In this document: positions 1 to 8,785 of the stretch, in pieces | How positions within the stretch are numbered: position 1 is the stretch's first letter | How the letters are laid out: the number at the start of each line of letters is the position of its first letter | From: MedAcidi-G1 sp002713545 | GTDB taxonomy: Bacteria; Actinomycetota; Acidimicrobiia; Acidimicrobiales; MedAcidi-G1 | NCBI GenBank assembly: GCA_964013895.1 | Contig: CAXGYF010000007.1 | Location: forward strand, 1-57,471 | Direction: 5' to 3' | DNA length: 57,471 nucleotides | The notes under the pieces: model-generated | The model's database searches: none | What the model was told of the DNA's origin: nothing | Seen by the model: the letters and a program-made list of their open reading frames with translations, nothing else | Program-made: the position numbers and the translations under genes

Positions 1-383
<383 letters not shown>

Positions 384-403
384 TTTCCCTCGTTAACTTA
401 AAC

Positions 404-432
404 AGTGTAAATCTGTTAGGGGTACCTAACAA
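404..432 (-). promoter_or_regulatory. Promoter of the Gly/Ser lipoprotein gene
   Basis: On the minus strand a -35-like TTGTTA (432-427), a 17-bp spacer and a -10-like TACACT (409-404) would place the transcript start near 397, about 14 nt before the lipoprotein ATG. The DtxR-like palindrome at 415-430 fills the spacer. The same TACACT hexamer occurs before fbpA. Called by eye from consensus similarity. Confidence 0.4.
415..430. promoter_or_regulatory. Candidate iron box (DtxR/IdeR-like operator) 1
   Basis: GTTAGG-GGTA-CCTAAC is a perfect inverted repeat with 6-bp arms. It contains TTAGG-N4-CCTAA, which is also found within the classical DtxR/IdeR consensus. It lies between the divergent lipoprotein gene and fbpC and inside the predicted lipoprotein promoter. 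A DtxR-family gene is present at 8693-9364. Binding is inferred. Confidence 0.6.
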
Positions 433-509
433 TAAATCTTAAGCTACATGATTTAAAACTAATAGCAACCCCTTCTGCTTTTAAATTTCTGGCATTATCC
501 TTAAAACTT

Positions 510-1547
510 ATGAAAGTTAATTCAGAGTTCGGTGACGTCAGAGTTGAGAGAGTTTCTAAAACCTTTGACGAAGAAACCGTTTTAGCAAAAATCGACTTGG
601 AAGTTGCTTCTTCTGAAATCCTCTCTCTTCTAGGTCCAAGTGGTTGCGGTAAGACAACTCTTTTACGAAGCATCGCCGGACTTGAAAATCCGGAAGAAGG
701 GAAAATAACAATATGCGATCAAATTGTTTTCGATGATGACATATCTATAGCCCCAGAAAAACGAAAAGTTGGAATGGTTTTTCAAGATGCGGCTCTATTC
801 CCGCACATGACCGTTGAACAAAATGTCGCTTACGGGCTGAAAAAGAATGACCCTAAAAAGCAAAGAGTTTCTGAATTGTTAGAAATCGTTGGCTTGCCTA
901 ATTTTGAAAAACGTCGCCCTGAAACACTTTCAGGCGGTCAGAAACAAAGGATTGCTTTGGCCAGAGCGCTTGCTCCGCAACCTTCTGTTCTTCTTTTGGA
1001 TGAACCTTTCTCAAATCTAGACAGTGCTCTAAGGATAGAAGTGCGCGCAGAAGTCAATCGTTTAATAAGCGAATTAGGAGTTACTACAATTTTCGTCACA
1101 CACGATCAAGATGAAGCTTTTTTACTCGGTGACAGGGTAGCCGTTATGAATGACGGCAAAATTCTCCAAGTGGATTCACCAAATATTATTTATGAAAAAC
1201 CCTCCAACAATTGGATTGCTTCTTTCGTAGGAGCAGTAAACCTGGTCACTTGCAAAGCTTCAGGACATAAAGCCGAAACCCCAATAGGTTTTTTGAAACT
1301 CGATCAACATTATGAAGGGAATATTGAACTAGTTATTAGACCTGAAAATCTAATGCTTACTAGTGGTGATGATGCTGTAATAGAAACTACCGAATACTAC
1401 GGTCATGATTCACTCGTAACGGTAAAACTAAATGATGGAACGAAGTTAAAAGTACGTACTGCTCCCGCTACACCTCACTCAAAAGGAGACCGTGTCGGCT
1501 TAGAGCATAAAGATGTGGAAGTGTCTGCTTTTGGAAAAACCTCTTAG
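510..1547 (+). CDS. fbpC: Fe(III) ABC transporter ATP-binding protein
   Basis: A 345-residue ATPase that would power ferric iron import with the substrate-binding protein and permease at 4655-7340. It shows Walker A GPSGCGKTT near residue 43, signature LSGGQKQR, Walker B LLLDEPFSNLD and a switch THD, then a C-terminal TOBE-like region starting near VIRPENL. Length fits the FbpC/PotA group. The ATG has no clear Shine-Dalgarno, but a -10-like TATCCT at 496-501 would give an almost leaderless transcript. It is separated from fbpAB by two unrelated genes, which is unusual. Iron rather than polyamine or sulfate is inferred from the nearby FbpA and the iron boxes. Confidence 0.8.
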   Translation: MKVNSEFGDVRVERVSKTFDEETVLAKIDLEVASSEILSLLGPSGCGKTTLLRSIAGLENPEEGKITICDQIVFDDDISIAPEKRKVGMVFQDAALFPHMTVEQNVAYGLKKNDPKKQRVSELLEIVGLPNFEKRRPETLSGGQKQRIALARALAPQPSVLLLDEPFSNLDSALRIEVRAEVNRLISELGVTTIFVTHDQDEAFLLGDRVAVMNDGKILQVDSPNIIYEKPSNNWIASFVGAVNLVTCKASGHKAETPIGFLKLDQHYEGNIELVIRPENLMLTSGDDAVIETTEYYGHDSLVTVKLNDGTKLKVRTAPATPHSKGDRVGLEHKDVEVSAFGKTS

Positions 1548-2931
1548 TTCAGAAACCGAAGTACTGATTGTTGGATCAGGACCTGCAGGTTTAATGTCTG
1601 CCTACGAAGCAGCCAGTAAGGGGCATGACGTAACAGTAATTGAACGTCTAGATCACCCTGGTGGCATGTCAGCTAGTTTTGAGCTAAACGGCATGCAGGT
1701 CGATTACGGCTCGCACCGCCTACACCCTGCCACTTCTAAGCCGTTGTTAGAAATATTAAAAAACATTTTAGGAGATGACCTTCAAACACGGAATCGCAAC
1801 GGTCGGATACGAGTTGAAGAAAAATGGGTAACCTTCCCCCTGAGTTTAACGAACTTAGTTAAATCGCTACCGCCTAAAAGTGTCTTTGCTCTTTTTAAGG
1901 ACTCTCTTACCGCGCCTTTCGCTCATCCGACAGAAGAAACTTTCGCTGAACACATAAAAGCTGGGCTTGGACCGAAAGTGTTTGACTTAATTTACAAACC
2001 ATATGCAAAAAAATTATGGGGAATGCCTGCGAATGAACTCCATTCTGATCTTGCACAAAAAAGAGTTTCCGCAAGTTCACATATTGAAATTTTAAAAAAG
2101 TTAATTTACTCCACAATTAACAACGGACAAAAATTTTTTTACCCTCGAAATGGTTATGGACAAATCTGTGAACGACTAGCAGAAGAAGCTCAAAGCAAAG
2201 GCGCGAAATTTTTGTTTGAAACAGAGATAGAAAAAATCGATCTAACAGATGAAAATCGCGTAATCACTACAACGAATAACCAAAAATTCGAATCGCAAAG
2301 AGTATGGTCTACCGCTCCCTTCAGTGCATTAGCCAAAATGATCTCCCCTTCTCCAGAACCAGAAATCATCAAATCATTAGAACAACTTAGATACAGAGCA
2401 ATGGTGCTCGTTTATTTGATTTGCGATCATGAAAAACTGACTGAGTTTGATGCTCACTATTTTCCAGGAATGGATACTCCAATAAGCAGAATCTCTGAAC
2501 CTAAGAACTACAGGGAAGGTCCCGATCCGAAGGATTTTACAATTATATGTTGCGAGGTTCCTTGCTGGAAAGACGACCAAATTTGGCTTGCAAACAACGA
2601 AGAGCTTGGAGAACTAATGGTCGAATCACTAGCAAAACAAGGGCTGCCGAAGATTAATCTTTTGGGCGTCGAAACTCGACGCCTGCCAAAGGTTTACCCT
2701 GTTTACGATCTCGACTACAAAGAAAAGTTCAAAAATCTCATCGATTGGTCAGCTAGTCAGAAAAGAATGACCGTGTTTGGACGACAAGGCCTTTTTGCGC
2801 CCGACAATCTTCATCACGCACTGTCAATGGGATACGCCGCAGCTAAGGCACTCAAATCAGATGGTTTATTTGATCATGACTCATGGCAATCCTCTCTCGA
2901 GGAATTTCAAACACACGTTGTAGAAGATTGA
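1513..2931 (+). CDS. FAD-dependent oxidoreductase, protoporphyrinogen oxidase/UGM-like
   Basis: A 472-residue flavoprotein with an N-terminal dinucleotide-binding motif (VLIVGSGPAG) and an HPGGMSAS segment typical of the amine-oxidase/protoporphyrinogen-oxidase-like superfamily. The C-terminal FAD motif ends GLFAPDNLHHALSMGYAAA. Similar proteins occur in glycan clusters, where they are often labelled UDP-galactopyranose mutase-like. The frame overlaps the 3' end of fbpC by 35 bases. The ATG at 1513 lacks a ribosome-binding site and a TTG at 1531 is an alternative start. A convergent glycosyltransferase fusion follows 4 bases after the stop. The substrate is unknown. Confidence 0.65.
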   Translation: MWKCLLLEKPLSSETEVLIVGSGPAGLMSAYEAASKGHDVTVIERLDHPGGMSASFELNGMQVDYGSHRLHPATSKPLLEILKNILGDDLQTRNRNGRIRVEEKWVTFPLSLTNLVKSLPPKSVFALFKDSLTAPFAHPTEETFAEHIKAGLGPKVFDLIYKPYAKKLWGMPANELHSDLAQKRVSASSHIEILKKLIYSTINNGQKFFYPRNGYGQICERLAEEAQSKGAKFLFETEIEKIDLTDENRVITTTNNQKFESQRVWSTAPFSALAKMISPSPEPEIIKSLEQLRYRAMVLVYLICDHEKLTEFDAHYFPGMDTPISRISEPKNYREGPDPKDFTIICCEVPCWKDDQIWLANNEELGELMVESLAKQGLPKINLLGVETRRLPKVYPVYDLDYKEKFKNLIDWSASQKRMTVFGRQGLFAPDNLHHALSMGYAAAKALKSDGLFDHDSWQSSLEEFQTHVVED

Positions 2932-2935
2932 TTAT

Positions 2936-4588
2936 TTAAGCGGTATTCAATTCCCTGTACACAGCTGGGACAACTTTTCTTAGGTACCCACCCAACTTCA
3001 CAAAGCTGTCTCCTTTAGTCCTGAATCTGTAACTTATTGGAACTTCTTCGTATCTATAACCTTTGGCTAAAAGGTCAAGGGTTAAAACCTGAGCATAGTT
3101 AAAATCGTGAATTATCTCTGCGTTTACCGCAGCCTCATAAGAAAAGGCACGGTATCCTGACTGCCCATCAGTTATCCTTCGTCGGGCAATTACCGATAAT
3201 AAAATAGTAAGAACCTTATTCCCGAAACGCCTGTGTGGTCGCATGTGTTTTATAGTTCCTAAAAATCTGCTTCCAACTACATAGTCCGATTCGTTAGAAA
3301 GTATGGGATTTACTAAATTTTCCAGTTCATCAGGCGGGTACTCTTCGTCAGCATCACAAAAAGCTATAGCCGCGGCCCCAATTTCAACACCATATTGAAG
3401 TCCCATACGAACCGCAGCACCCAAACCACCACAAGTGGGTAATGAAATTACCTTCGCACCTGCATCTTTTGATCTTTGCGCAGTTCGATCTGTGGAACCA
3501 TCATCTATTACTAATACTTGAACTTCTCTTCCTGAAATGCTTTCAGGACATCTTTTTATACAAGCCTCAACTGTCTCTTCTTCATTCAGAGCTGGCATGA
3601 AGAAAAGAATCGGAGCATGAGTTGAAATCTCAGGTACCGAAATTGAATTCGTATGCTTGTGTTTAATAAGTCGGAACTTTCCTAATGCGCCTGGTTTCGG
3701 AAAAAACGTAAAAATTCCCCCGGCTAATAGAGAGTAAGCTGTTTTCAGTGCATGAGTAATAAGAGCAGCAGCTAGTGCTACTCCAGGGTCATATCCCAAA
3801 ACTGCATATGCTGCTACTGAAGCTGCCTCGTATGTTCCAAAACCGCTTGGAGCCACAGCCACAATTTGTGAAGCCACGGCTACTGCAGTTACGAAAAGTG
3901 CTTCAGAAGGTGTCAGCTCTATTCCTGACCATCGTGCACATTGCCAAATCACTGCAGCTTCTGCAAACCATGCGAAGGCAGTCAAGAAAAAAACCAGTGG
4001 TCCTGGCAAACTCATACTAAGTGGATTAATTCTTTGAAGTTTTCTCATCCACAAGAAGCCGAAGGCACAGATCCCTAGAGCAAGCCCGAGTGCAGCAAAA
4101 CCCCAGTATCCAACTACTTCAACAAAAGCTCCAGGGGCCGCTAAGCAACCCAAACAAACGACAGTGACAATATCCGCAGACCTTAAAGTAACAGTCGAAG
4201 CTGTAGCAGTTTCAAAAGGTATCCGAGCTCGCCTAACTACACTTACAACTCTTAGGGGCTCTCCTAGTCTTAATGGAAGTAAGTGGTTTGCTCCTAGAGA
4301 AAGATTAATTGCAGCCAAAGATTGCCCGAAAGACAAACCCGGCACTATCTTTTTCCAAGCAAAAGCTCTTAAAAAAAATGCAGAGGCAAAAGCAACTGCT
4401 ACAAGAAAAACCAGAAATGGCTCGTTCATTGCTGCGGACCAAGATCTACTAAGAGAATCCCGATCGACCCCATTTAAAACCCAAAAAAGAGCAATCAAAC
4501 AAACCAGAAGAGCTAATAAAAACCCAATAGGTTTCGAAAGTCTTCTGAAATTGAATAGAGAAATAAATTTTTGCACTTTGTTTACCAT
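2936..4588 (-). CDS. Fusion of a flippase-like (YbhN/AglD) membrane domain and a GT2 glycosyltransferase
   Basis: About 550 residues. The first 300 or so are hydrophobic with about eight membrane segments and resemble the lysylphosphatidylglycerol-synthase transmembrane/UPF0104 family (motifs LRLGEPLR and APSGFGTYEAA). The C-terminal 230 residues are a GT2 domain of the dolichyl-phosphate-mannose-synthase type: PALNEEETV, VIDDGSTD, FCDADEEYPP and DGQSGYRAF. It probably makes a polyprenyl-phosphate-linked sugar and may help handle lipid-linked sugar in the membrane. The longest frame starts at a TTG at 4600. The ATG at 4588, giving MVNKVQKF, is preferred. The candidate iron box at 4606-4621 lies just upstream. 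Confidence 0.75.
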   Translation of the reverse strand: MVNKVQKFISLFNFRRLSKPIGFLLALLVCLIALFWVLNGVDRDSLSRSWSAAMNEPFLVFLVAVAFASAFFLRAFAWKKIVPGLSFGQSLAAINLSLGANHLLPLRLGEPLRVVSVVRRARIPFETATASTVTLRSADIVTVVCLGCLAAPGAFVEVVGYWGFAALGLALGICAFGFLWMRKLQRINPLSMSLPGPLVFFLTAFAWFAEAAVIWQCARWSGIELTPSEALFVTAVAVASQIVAVAPSGFGTYEAASVAAYAVLGYDPGVALAAALITHALKTAYSLLAGGIFTFFPKPGALGKFRLIKHKHTNSISVPEISTHAPILFFMPALNEEETVEACIKRCPESISGREVQVLVIDDGSTDRTAQRSKDAGAKVISLPTCGGLGAAVRMGLQYGVEIGAAAIAFCDADEEYPPDELENLVNPILSNESDYVVGSRFLGTIKHMRPHRRFGNKVLTILLSVIARRRITDGQSGYRAFSYEAAVNAEIIHDFNYAQVLTLDLLAKGYRYEEVPISYRFRTKGDSFVKLGGYLRKVVPAVYRELNTA

Positions 4589-4605
4589 TATTAAATTCAA
4601 ATTTT

Positions 4606-4621
4606 GTTAGGTATACCTTAC
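4606..4621. promoter_or_regulatory. Candidate iron box (DtxR/IdeR-like operator) 2
   Basis: GTTAGG-TATA-CCTTAC differs from a perfect palindrome at one position and shares arms and spacing with the box at 415-430. It lies in the 66-bp gap between the divergent glycosyltransferase and fbpA genes and overlaps the predicted fbpA -35. Bound repressor would therefore block the ferric-uptake operon. Inferred from sequence and context. Confidence 0.6.
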
Positions 4622-4647
4622 AAATTTTGAAAACCATTCGATACACT
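4618..4647 (+). promoter_or_regulatory. fbpA promoter, probably leaderless
   Basis: A -35-like TTACAA (4618-4623), an 18-bp spacer and a -10-like TACACT (4642-4647) place the transcript start at about 4654-4655, on or next to the fbpA ATG. There is no Shine-Dalgarno before that ATG, consistent with a leaderless mRNA as is frequent in actinobacteria. Confidence 0.4.
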
Positions 4648-4654
4648 CAGCCTA

Positions 4655-5734
4655 ATGAAAACTAAACCCAAAATAATACTGTCATCTTTAATTTGTCTTG
4701 CATTCTTAAGTGCAAGTTGCTCTAGTGGCAGCAATAAACGTGAAGAGCTCTCTGAAAGAGCAGCTGAGATAGTCCAAGGCGATTGCAAGAATGATGCGGG
4801 TAAAGAAGTGACAATATATTCGGGACGAAGCGAATACCTAATTTCTCCCATTCTTGAAGCATTTGCTTGTGAAACTGGAATCGACGTGAGGGTACGTTGG
4901 GGTAATTCAACAGATCTGGCGATTCTGATTAACGAAGAAGGCAAATCAACTGAAGCGGACGTCTTCGTTTCCCGCTCCCCAGGACCTGTGGGCTTCCTTG
5001 AAGGTAACGACCTTCTAGGTTCTATTGACCAAAATGTTCTTTCTCTAGTCGAGGAACAGAATCACGCAGCAAGCGGTTCATGGATAGGTTTCTCTGGCAG
5101 AAAACGTGTTCTTGTATATAACGTTGATGAAGTAGCACCTAACGAGCTCCCCAACTCTGTTTTTGAACTCACAGACCCTGCATACAAAAATCGGGTGGCA
5201 ATACCGGGAACCAACGGATCTTTTGAAGACTGGTTCACTGTATTCCGTGATCAGCACGGCAACGAAACCGCCACCAAGTGGTTGAACGACATGGTTGATA
5301 ATGGTGCAAAGTACTACCCAAATAACAGATCAATTGTTGAAGCAACGGGCAGAGGTGAAGTCGACATGGGACTAGTCAATCACTATTACAACTATCAAGA
5401 AGCCGCAGCCTTAGGGAATGAACACAGAGCTGAAAACTATGATTTTCCTTCTAACGATATTGGGTCACTTTTGATAATTACTGCTGCAACAATTCTTGAA
5501 ACAGCTAAAGACAAAGACGCTTCAAATGAACTAATTTCCTACCTTCTAACTCCACAGGCTCAATCCTATTTCTCTAATAAAACCTTCGAATATCCACTAG
5601 CAAAAGGCTCAAAACCTAACCCTATTCTTCCAGTTCTGGAAGCTCTTGAGATTGGTTCGGTAGACTTTGATTCATTAGGCGGAGGCTTTGAAGAAACCGA
5701 GCGAATAGTTAGAGAAAGTGGAATTCTTAACTAG
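4655..5734 (+). CDS. fbpA: Fe(III) ABC transporter substrate-binding lipoprotein
   Basis: A 359-residue extracytoplasmic iron-binding protein. Its lipoprotein signal ends LSASC. The mature part starts with a VTIYSGRSEYLISPIL strand typical of FbpA/FutA-type periplasmic proteins. C-terminal tyrosines in VNHYYNYQEA match the tyrosine pair that coordinates ferric iron in this family, and SRSPGPVGFL is also typical. The permease gene overlaps its 3' end by 17 bases. The candidate iron box directly upstream supports iron rather than another metal or thiamine as the substrate. Confidence 0.85.
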   Translation: MKTKPKIILSSLICLAFLSASCSSGSNKREELSERAAEIVQGDCKNDAGKEVTIYSGRSEYLISPILEAFACETGIDVRVRWGNSTDLAILINEEGKSTEADVFVSRSPGPVGFLEGNDLLGSIDQNVLSLVEEQNHAASGSWIGFSGRKRVLVYNVDEVAPNELPNSVFELTDPAYKNRVAIPGTNGSFEDWFTVFRDQHGNETATKWLNDMVDNGAKYYPNNRSIVEATGRGEVDMGLVNHYYNYQEAAALGNEHRAENYDFPSNDIGSLLIITAATILETAKDKDASNELISYLLTPQAQSYFSNKTFEYPLAKGSKPNPILPVLEALEIGSVDFDSLGGGFEETERIVRESGILN

Positions 5735-7340
5735 TAATTCTTTACGACATAGCCAGAGAGCACCTCTGGCGCTGAAAGTAACAGCTTTAATCACTGCTTT
5801 TCTCTTCGCGTGCCCAGGTTTATACCTAATTTGGAGAAATATAACCAGCGATTCAGATCCTCTAGGTCTACTTTTTTCCGAACAAACTCTCTCACCCCTC
5901 ATAAGAACTGTAAACCTGACGGTGTTAGTTACTTTGTCAGCAGCAATTTTGGGGACGGGCTTGGCTTGGTTGACTGTTAGAACTGATATTCCTTCGCGTC
6001 AAATACTTAAAGTAGTCCTTCCTCTTCCACTTGTTTTTCCTACCTTTGTAGGAGCTGCAGCTTTCATAAGGACACTAAACCCAGGTGGACTTGCTAATAA
6101 CCTCGTTGAAAAAATTGGGATAGATACAACACTAGAATTGCGCGGCTTATTTGGAGCTTGGCTTGTTCTCACACTCTTCACCTACCCGTACGTGTATTTA
6201 CCCGTTGCCGCCAGATTAAAAAACCTCCCAAGCTCCTTAGAAGAAAGTGCTCGGCTACTTGGTGACTCCGGTTGGGCAACTTTCAGAAAAGTTGTTCTCC
6301 CGCAAATCGCTTCTTCGCTATTTGCTGGATCATTGCTAGTTTTTTTATACACAATCAGCGACTTCGGCGCCGTTCAACTCATGCGATATGACACTCTCAC
6401 CAGAGCCATCTGGACTACAAGACTAAGCAACCAACCTGTTTCTTTCGCTCTCGCTTTAATACTTTTATCACTTGCTGCTGTTGCCGTAATAATAGAAACT
6501 ATTTTTAGTCGCAGATTTAGAAAACCGGACATGACGACCCAGTCAGAAATTGTTCTCACTCCCTTAAACAAGTGGAAAACACCAGCTATTGCCGCAAGTT
6601 GGCTCATCGTGTTTTTAGCTCTCATAACTCCCACCATTGCTCTAGGCGACTGGGCGGCCGATGGCCTGATAAGAGAATTCAGAGGCGGTCGTCCCTTATT
6701 CATCGAATTTGAAGACATAATCAAACCAACAATCAATACTGCGTGGGTGAGTATGCTCACAGCACTAATTGCAGCTGCTATCGTTTTGCCAGTTTCCTAT
6801 CTCGTTTCAAAATACAGATCTTCAATTGGTAATACAGCAAATGCGGTTATGACTTCGACTTTCGCTATGCCCGGTCTTCTTATTGCATTATCAATGTTCT
6901 TTTGGACTCTCAGGACATCATGGGCTGCTGAACATTTACGCGGGACAATTGTAATACTCATTTTTGCATATCTCGTAAGATTTAGCGCTCAAGCCCTTAC
7001 TCCAGCCCGTGCAGCCGTAGCTTCGATTCCTTCCAGCTTAGAAGACGCATCTCAAGTGCTCGGAGCAAGTAAAATTAAGCGTTTTTTTACTGTAGATCTA
7101 CCTGTAGTAACACCTGGTCTACTTGCAGGTTCAGGTCTGGTCCTAATGTCAACAATGAAAGAACTACCAATAACACTTCTTGTGGCTCCATTTGAATTCC
7201 CAACTCTTACGACCAAAATATTCCACTCTTTTGAAGATGCTTTCGTCGCTGAAGGAGGGCTTCTAGCACTTATTCTCGTTTTACTATCAGCTATCTTGAC
7301 TTGGATTTTAGTTATCCGTCGAGCTGACCATTTGGCTTAG
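5718..7340 (+). CDS. fbpB: Fe(III) ABC transporter permease, two fused permease domains
   Basis: A 540-residue membrane protein with about 12 helices, made of two tandem binding-protein-dependent permease domains. Each has an EAA-type loop for the ATPase: LLGDSGWATFRKVVLPQIA in the first half and VLGASKIKRFFTVDLPVVTPG in the second. This is the usual FbpB architecture. It starts at a GTG overlapping the end of fbpA, so the two are probably translationally coupled. The ATPase partner is probably fbpC at 510, which is not in the same operon. Confidence 0.85.
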   Translation: MEFLTSNSLRHSQRAPLALKVTALITAFLFACPGLYLIWRNITSDSDPLGLLFSEQTLSPLIRTVNLTVLVTLSAAILGTGLAWLTVRTDIPSRQILKVVLPLPLVFPTFVGAAAFIRTLNPGGLANNLVEKIGIDTTLELRGLFGAWLVLTLFTYPYVYLPVAARLKNLPSSLEESARLLGDSGWATFRKVVLPQIASSLFAGSLLVFLYTISDFGAVQLMRYDTLTRAIWTTRLSNQPVSFALALILLSLAAVAVIIETIFSRRFRKPDMTTQSEIVLTPLNKWKTPAIAASWLIVFLALITPTIALGDWAADGLIREFRGGRPLFIEFEDIIKPTINTAWVSMLTALIAAAIVLPVSYLVSKYRSSIGNTANAVMTSTFAMPGLLIALSMFFWTLRTSWAAEHLRGTIVILIFAYLVRFSAQALTPARAAVASIPSSLEDASQVLGASKIKRFFTVDLPVVTPGLLAGSGLVLMSTMKELPITLLVAPFEFPTLTTKIFHSFEDAFVAEGGLLALILVLLSAILTWILVIRRADHLA

Positions 7341-7342
7341 TT

Positions 7343-8785
7343 TTGCACGAGAAAAATTCTCTTCGAAAGTTAATGCTCTTTGTCGGGTTTTTAGTTTTCG
7401 GCATCTCTGCAATTGCTATACCGTCACGCTCTACATACGGAGCTCAGGTGAGTGTTGATGAACCTCAATATCTTCTAACAGCTTTAAGTATTGGTGAAGA
7501 TCTAGATCTAGATATTTCTGATGAAATCGAAGAAGAAAAATACAGAAGTTTTCATGAAATAGGTTTGAACACACAGACGATTGACATGAATTCGTCGGGG
7601 CAAAGATTGAGTCCACACGACCCGCTCCTTCCACTGCTTCTTTCCGTCCCTATGCGAATAGCTGGATGGGTTGGAGCCCGTGCCCTATTGGCAGTTTTTG
7701 CTGGTCTATTAGCCTCAACTACTTTTTGGGTGGCAGTGCGAAGATTCAAAGTATCTCCGAAAACTGCGGTTTGGGTAGTTGGTGCTTTTGGTGCAGCTCC
7801 GCCGCTATGTAGTTATGGAAGTCAAATTTACCCTGAAGTCCCAGCAGCCTTAGCTGTGGTTTTAGCTATCGCATCAGCTACAGGAGTTCCTTCAAAACGA
7901 AACGCTGCTGTATTTGTACTATCTATCACTGCCCTCCCTTGGCTTTCCGTGAAATACATGCCAGTTGCTTTAACAATTTTTCTTTTAGTTGCATTCGTTA
8001 AGAAAAAAACTGAACGTCAATTTATATCTGTCTATACAACGATGTCTTTTGTTTTAATGGCAGCTATTTACCTTCTTTTCCACAAATTTGTTTATCAAGG
8101 TTGGACTGTCTATTCAGCCGGTGATCACTTTATAGAAAACGAGTTCAATGTAATTGGGGGTGACCCTGACATATGGGGTCGATCAAAAAGATTTATAGGT
8201 TTGTTAGTAGATAGAGGATTCGGTCTTGCAGCTTGGACTCCTTCTTTTCTTATCCTTCCTGCTGCCGTTGGATTTCTCTGTAAGAAAAAAATTGACAGTT
8301 GGCAATATCTGGTTTTCCCTTTTCTAATTGGCTGGTCCACTGCAACGTGGTTGGCTTTCACGATGCATGGATGGTGGTGGCCTGGCAGGCAAACTGTCGC
8401 AGTTTTACCTTTAGCTGTAATTGCAATTGCTATAGCAATTGATCACTTCAAAAAATTTCTTTTTCCTGCAATTTTTGCAACAGTCATAGGGTCAATCGGA
8501 TGGATTTGGATTGCCATCGAAGCTCAAACCGGGAGAAGAGCATTAATCGTAGATTTTGAAGACACAAGCTGGCCTTGGTACAAGATATGGTCAAAAGTTT
8601 TTCCGGACTACCACAGTATGCCCGCAAACACCATGTGGCTTGCCGCAATTTGGTCTTTCGCAATAATCCTGTTTTTCTCGATCGGATGGCGATCAGTTAA
8701 CGGAAACAAGAATCCTCTCAGAAGCAAAGGAACCAACACCGATGTGATTGCCACCGATCTCAACAGTGGTAGTTCCATCAGGTGA
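7343..8785 (+). CDS. Multi-pass membrane protein, probable GT-C-type glycosyltransferase
   Basis: 480 residues with about 11 hydrophobic segments. After the first helix a loop contains VDEPQYLLTAL, the acidic loop typical of GT-C (PMT/ArnT-like) enzymes that use polyprenyl-phosphate sugars. A GT2 domain that could make such a donor is encoded at 2936-4588. It starts with TTG 2 bases after fbpB. The hydrophilic C-terminal tail overlaps the convergent dtxR-like gene by 93 bases. No family was recognised with certainty; donor and acceptor are unknown. Confidence 0.6.
   Translation: MHEKNSLRKLMLFVGFLVFGISAIAIPSRSTYGAQVSVDEPQYLLTALSIGEDLDLDISDEIEEEKYRSFHEIGLNTQTIDMNSSGQRLSPHDPLLPLLLSVPMRIAGWVGARALLAVFAGLLASTTFWVAVRRFKVSPKTAVWVVGAFGAAPPLCSYGSQIYPEVPAALAVVLAIASATGVPSKRNAAVFVLSITALPWLSVKYMPVALTIFLLVAFVKKKTERQFISVYTTMSFVLMAAIYLLFHKFVYQGWTVYSAGDHFIENEFNVIGGDPDIWGRSKRFIGLLVDRGFGLAAWTPSFLILPAAVGFLCKKKIDSWQYLVFPFLIGWSTATWLAFTMHGWWWPGRQTVAVLPLAVIAIAIAIDHFKKFLFPAIFATVIGSIGWIWIAIEAQTGRRALIVDFEDTSWPWYKIWSKVFPDYHSMPANTMWLAAIWSFAIILFFSIGWRSVNGNKNPLRSKGTNTDVIATDLNSGSSIR

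Noticed and set aside
4164..4610. 148-codon plus-strand frame
   Set aside because: It lies antisense to the well-supported membrane-domain coding sequence of the flippase/GT2 fusion and shows no domain or ribosome-binding site.
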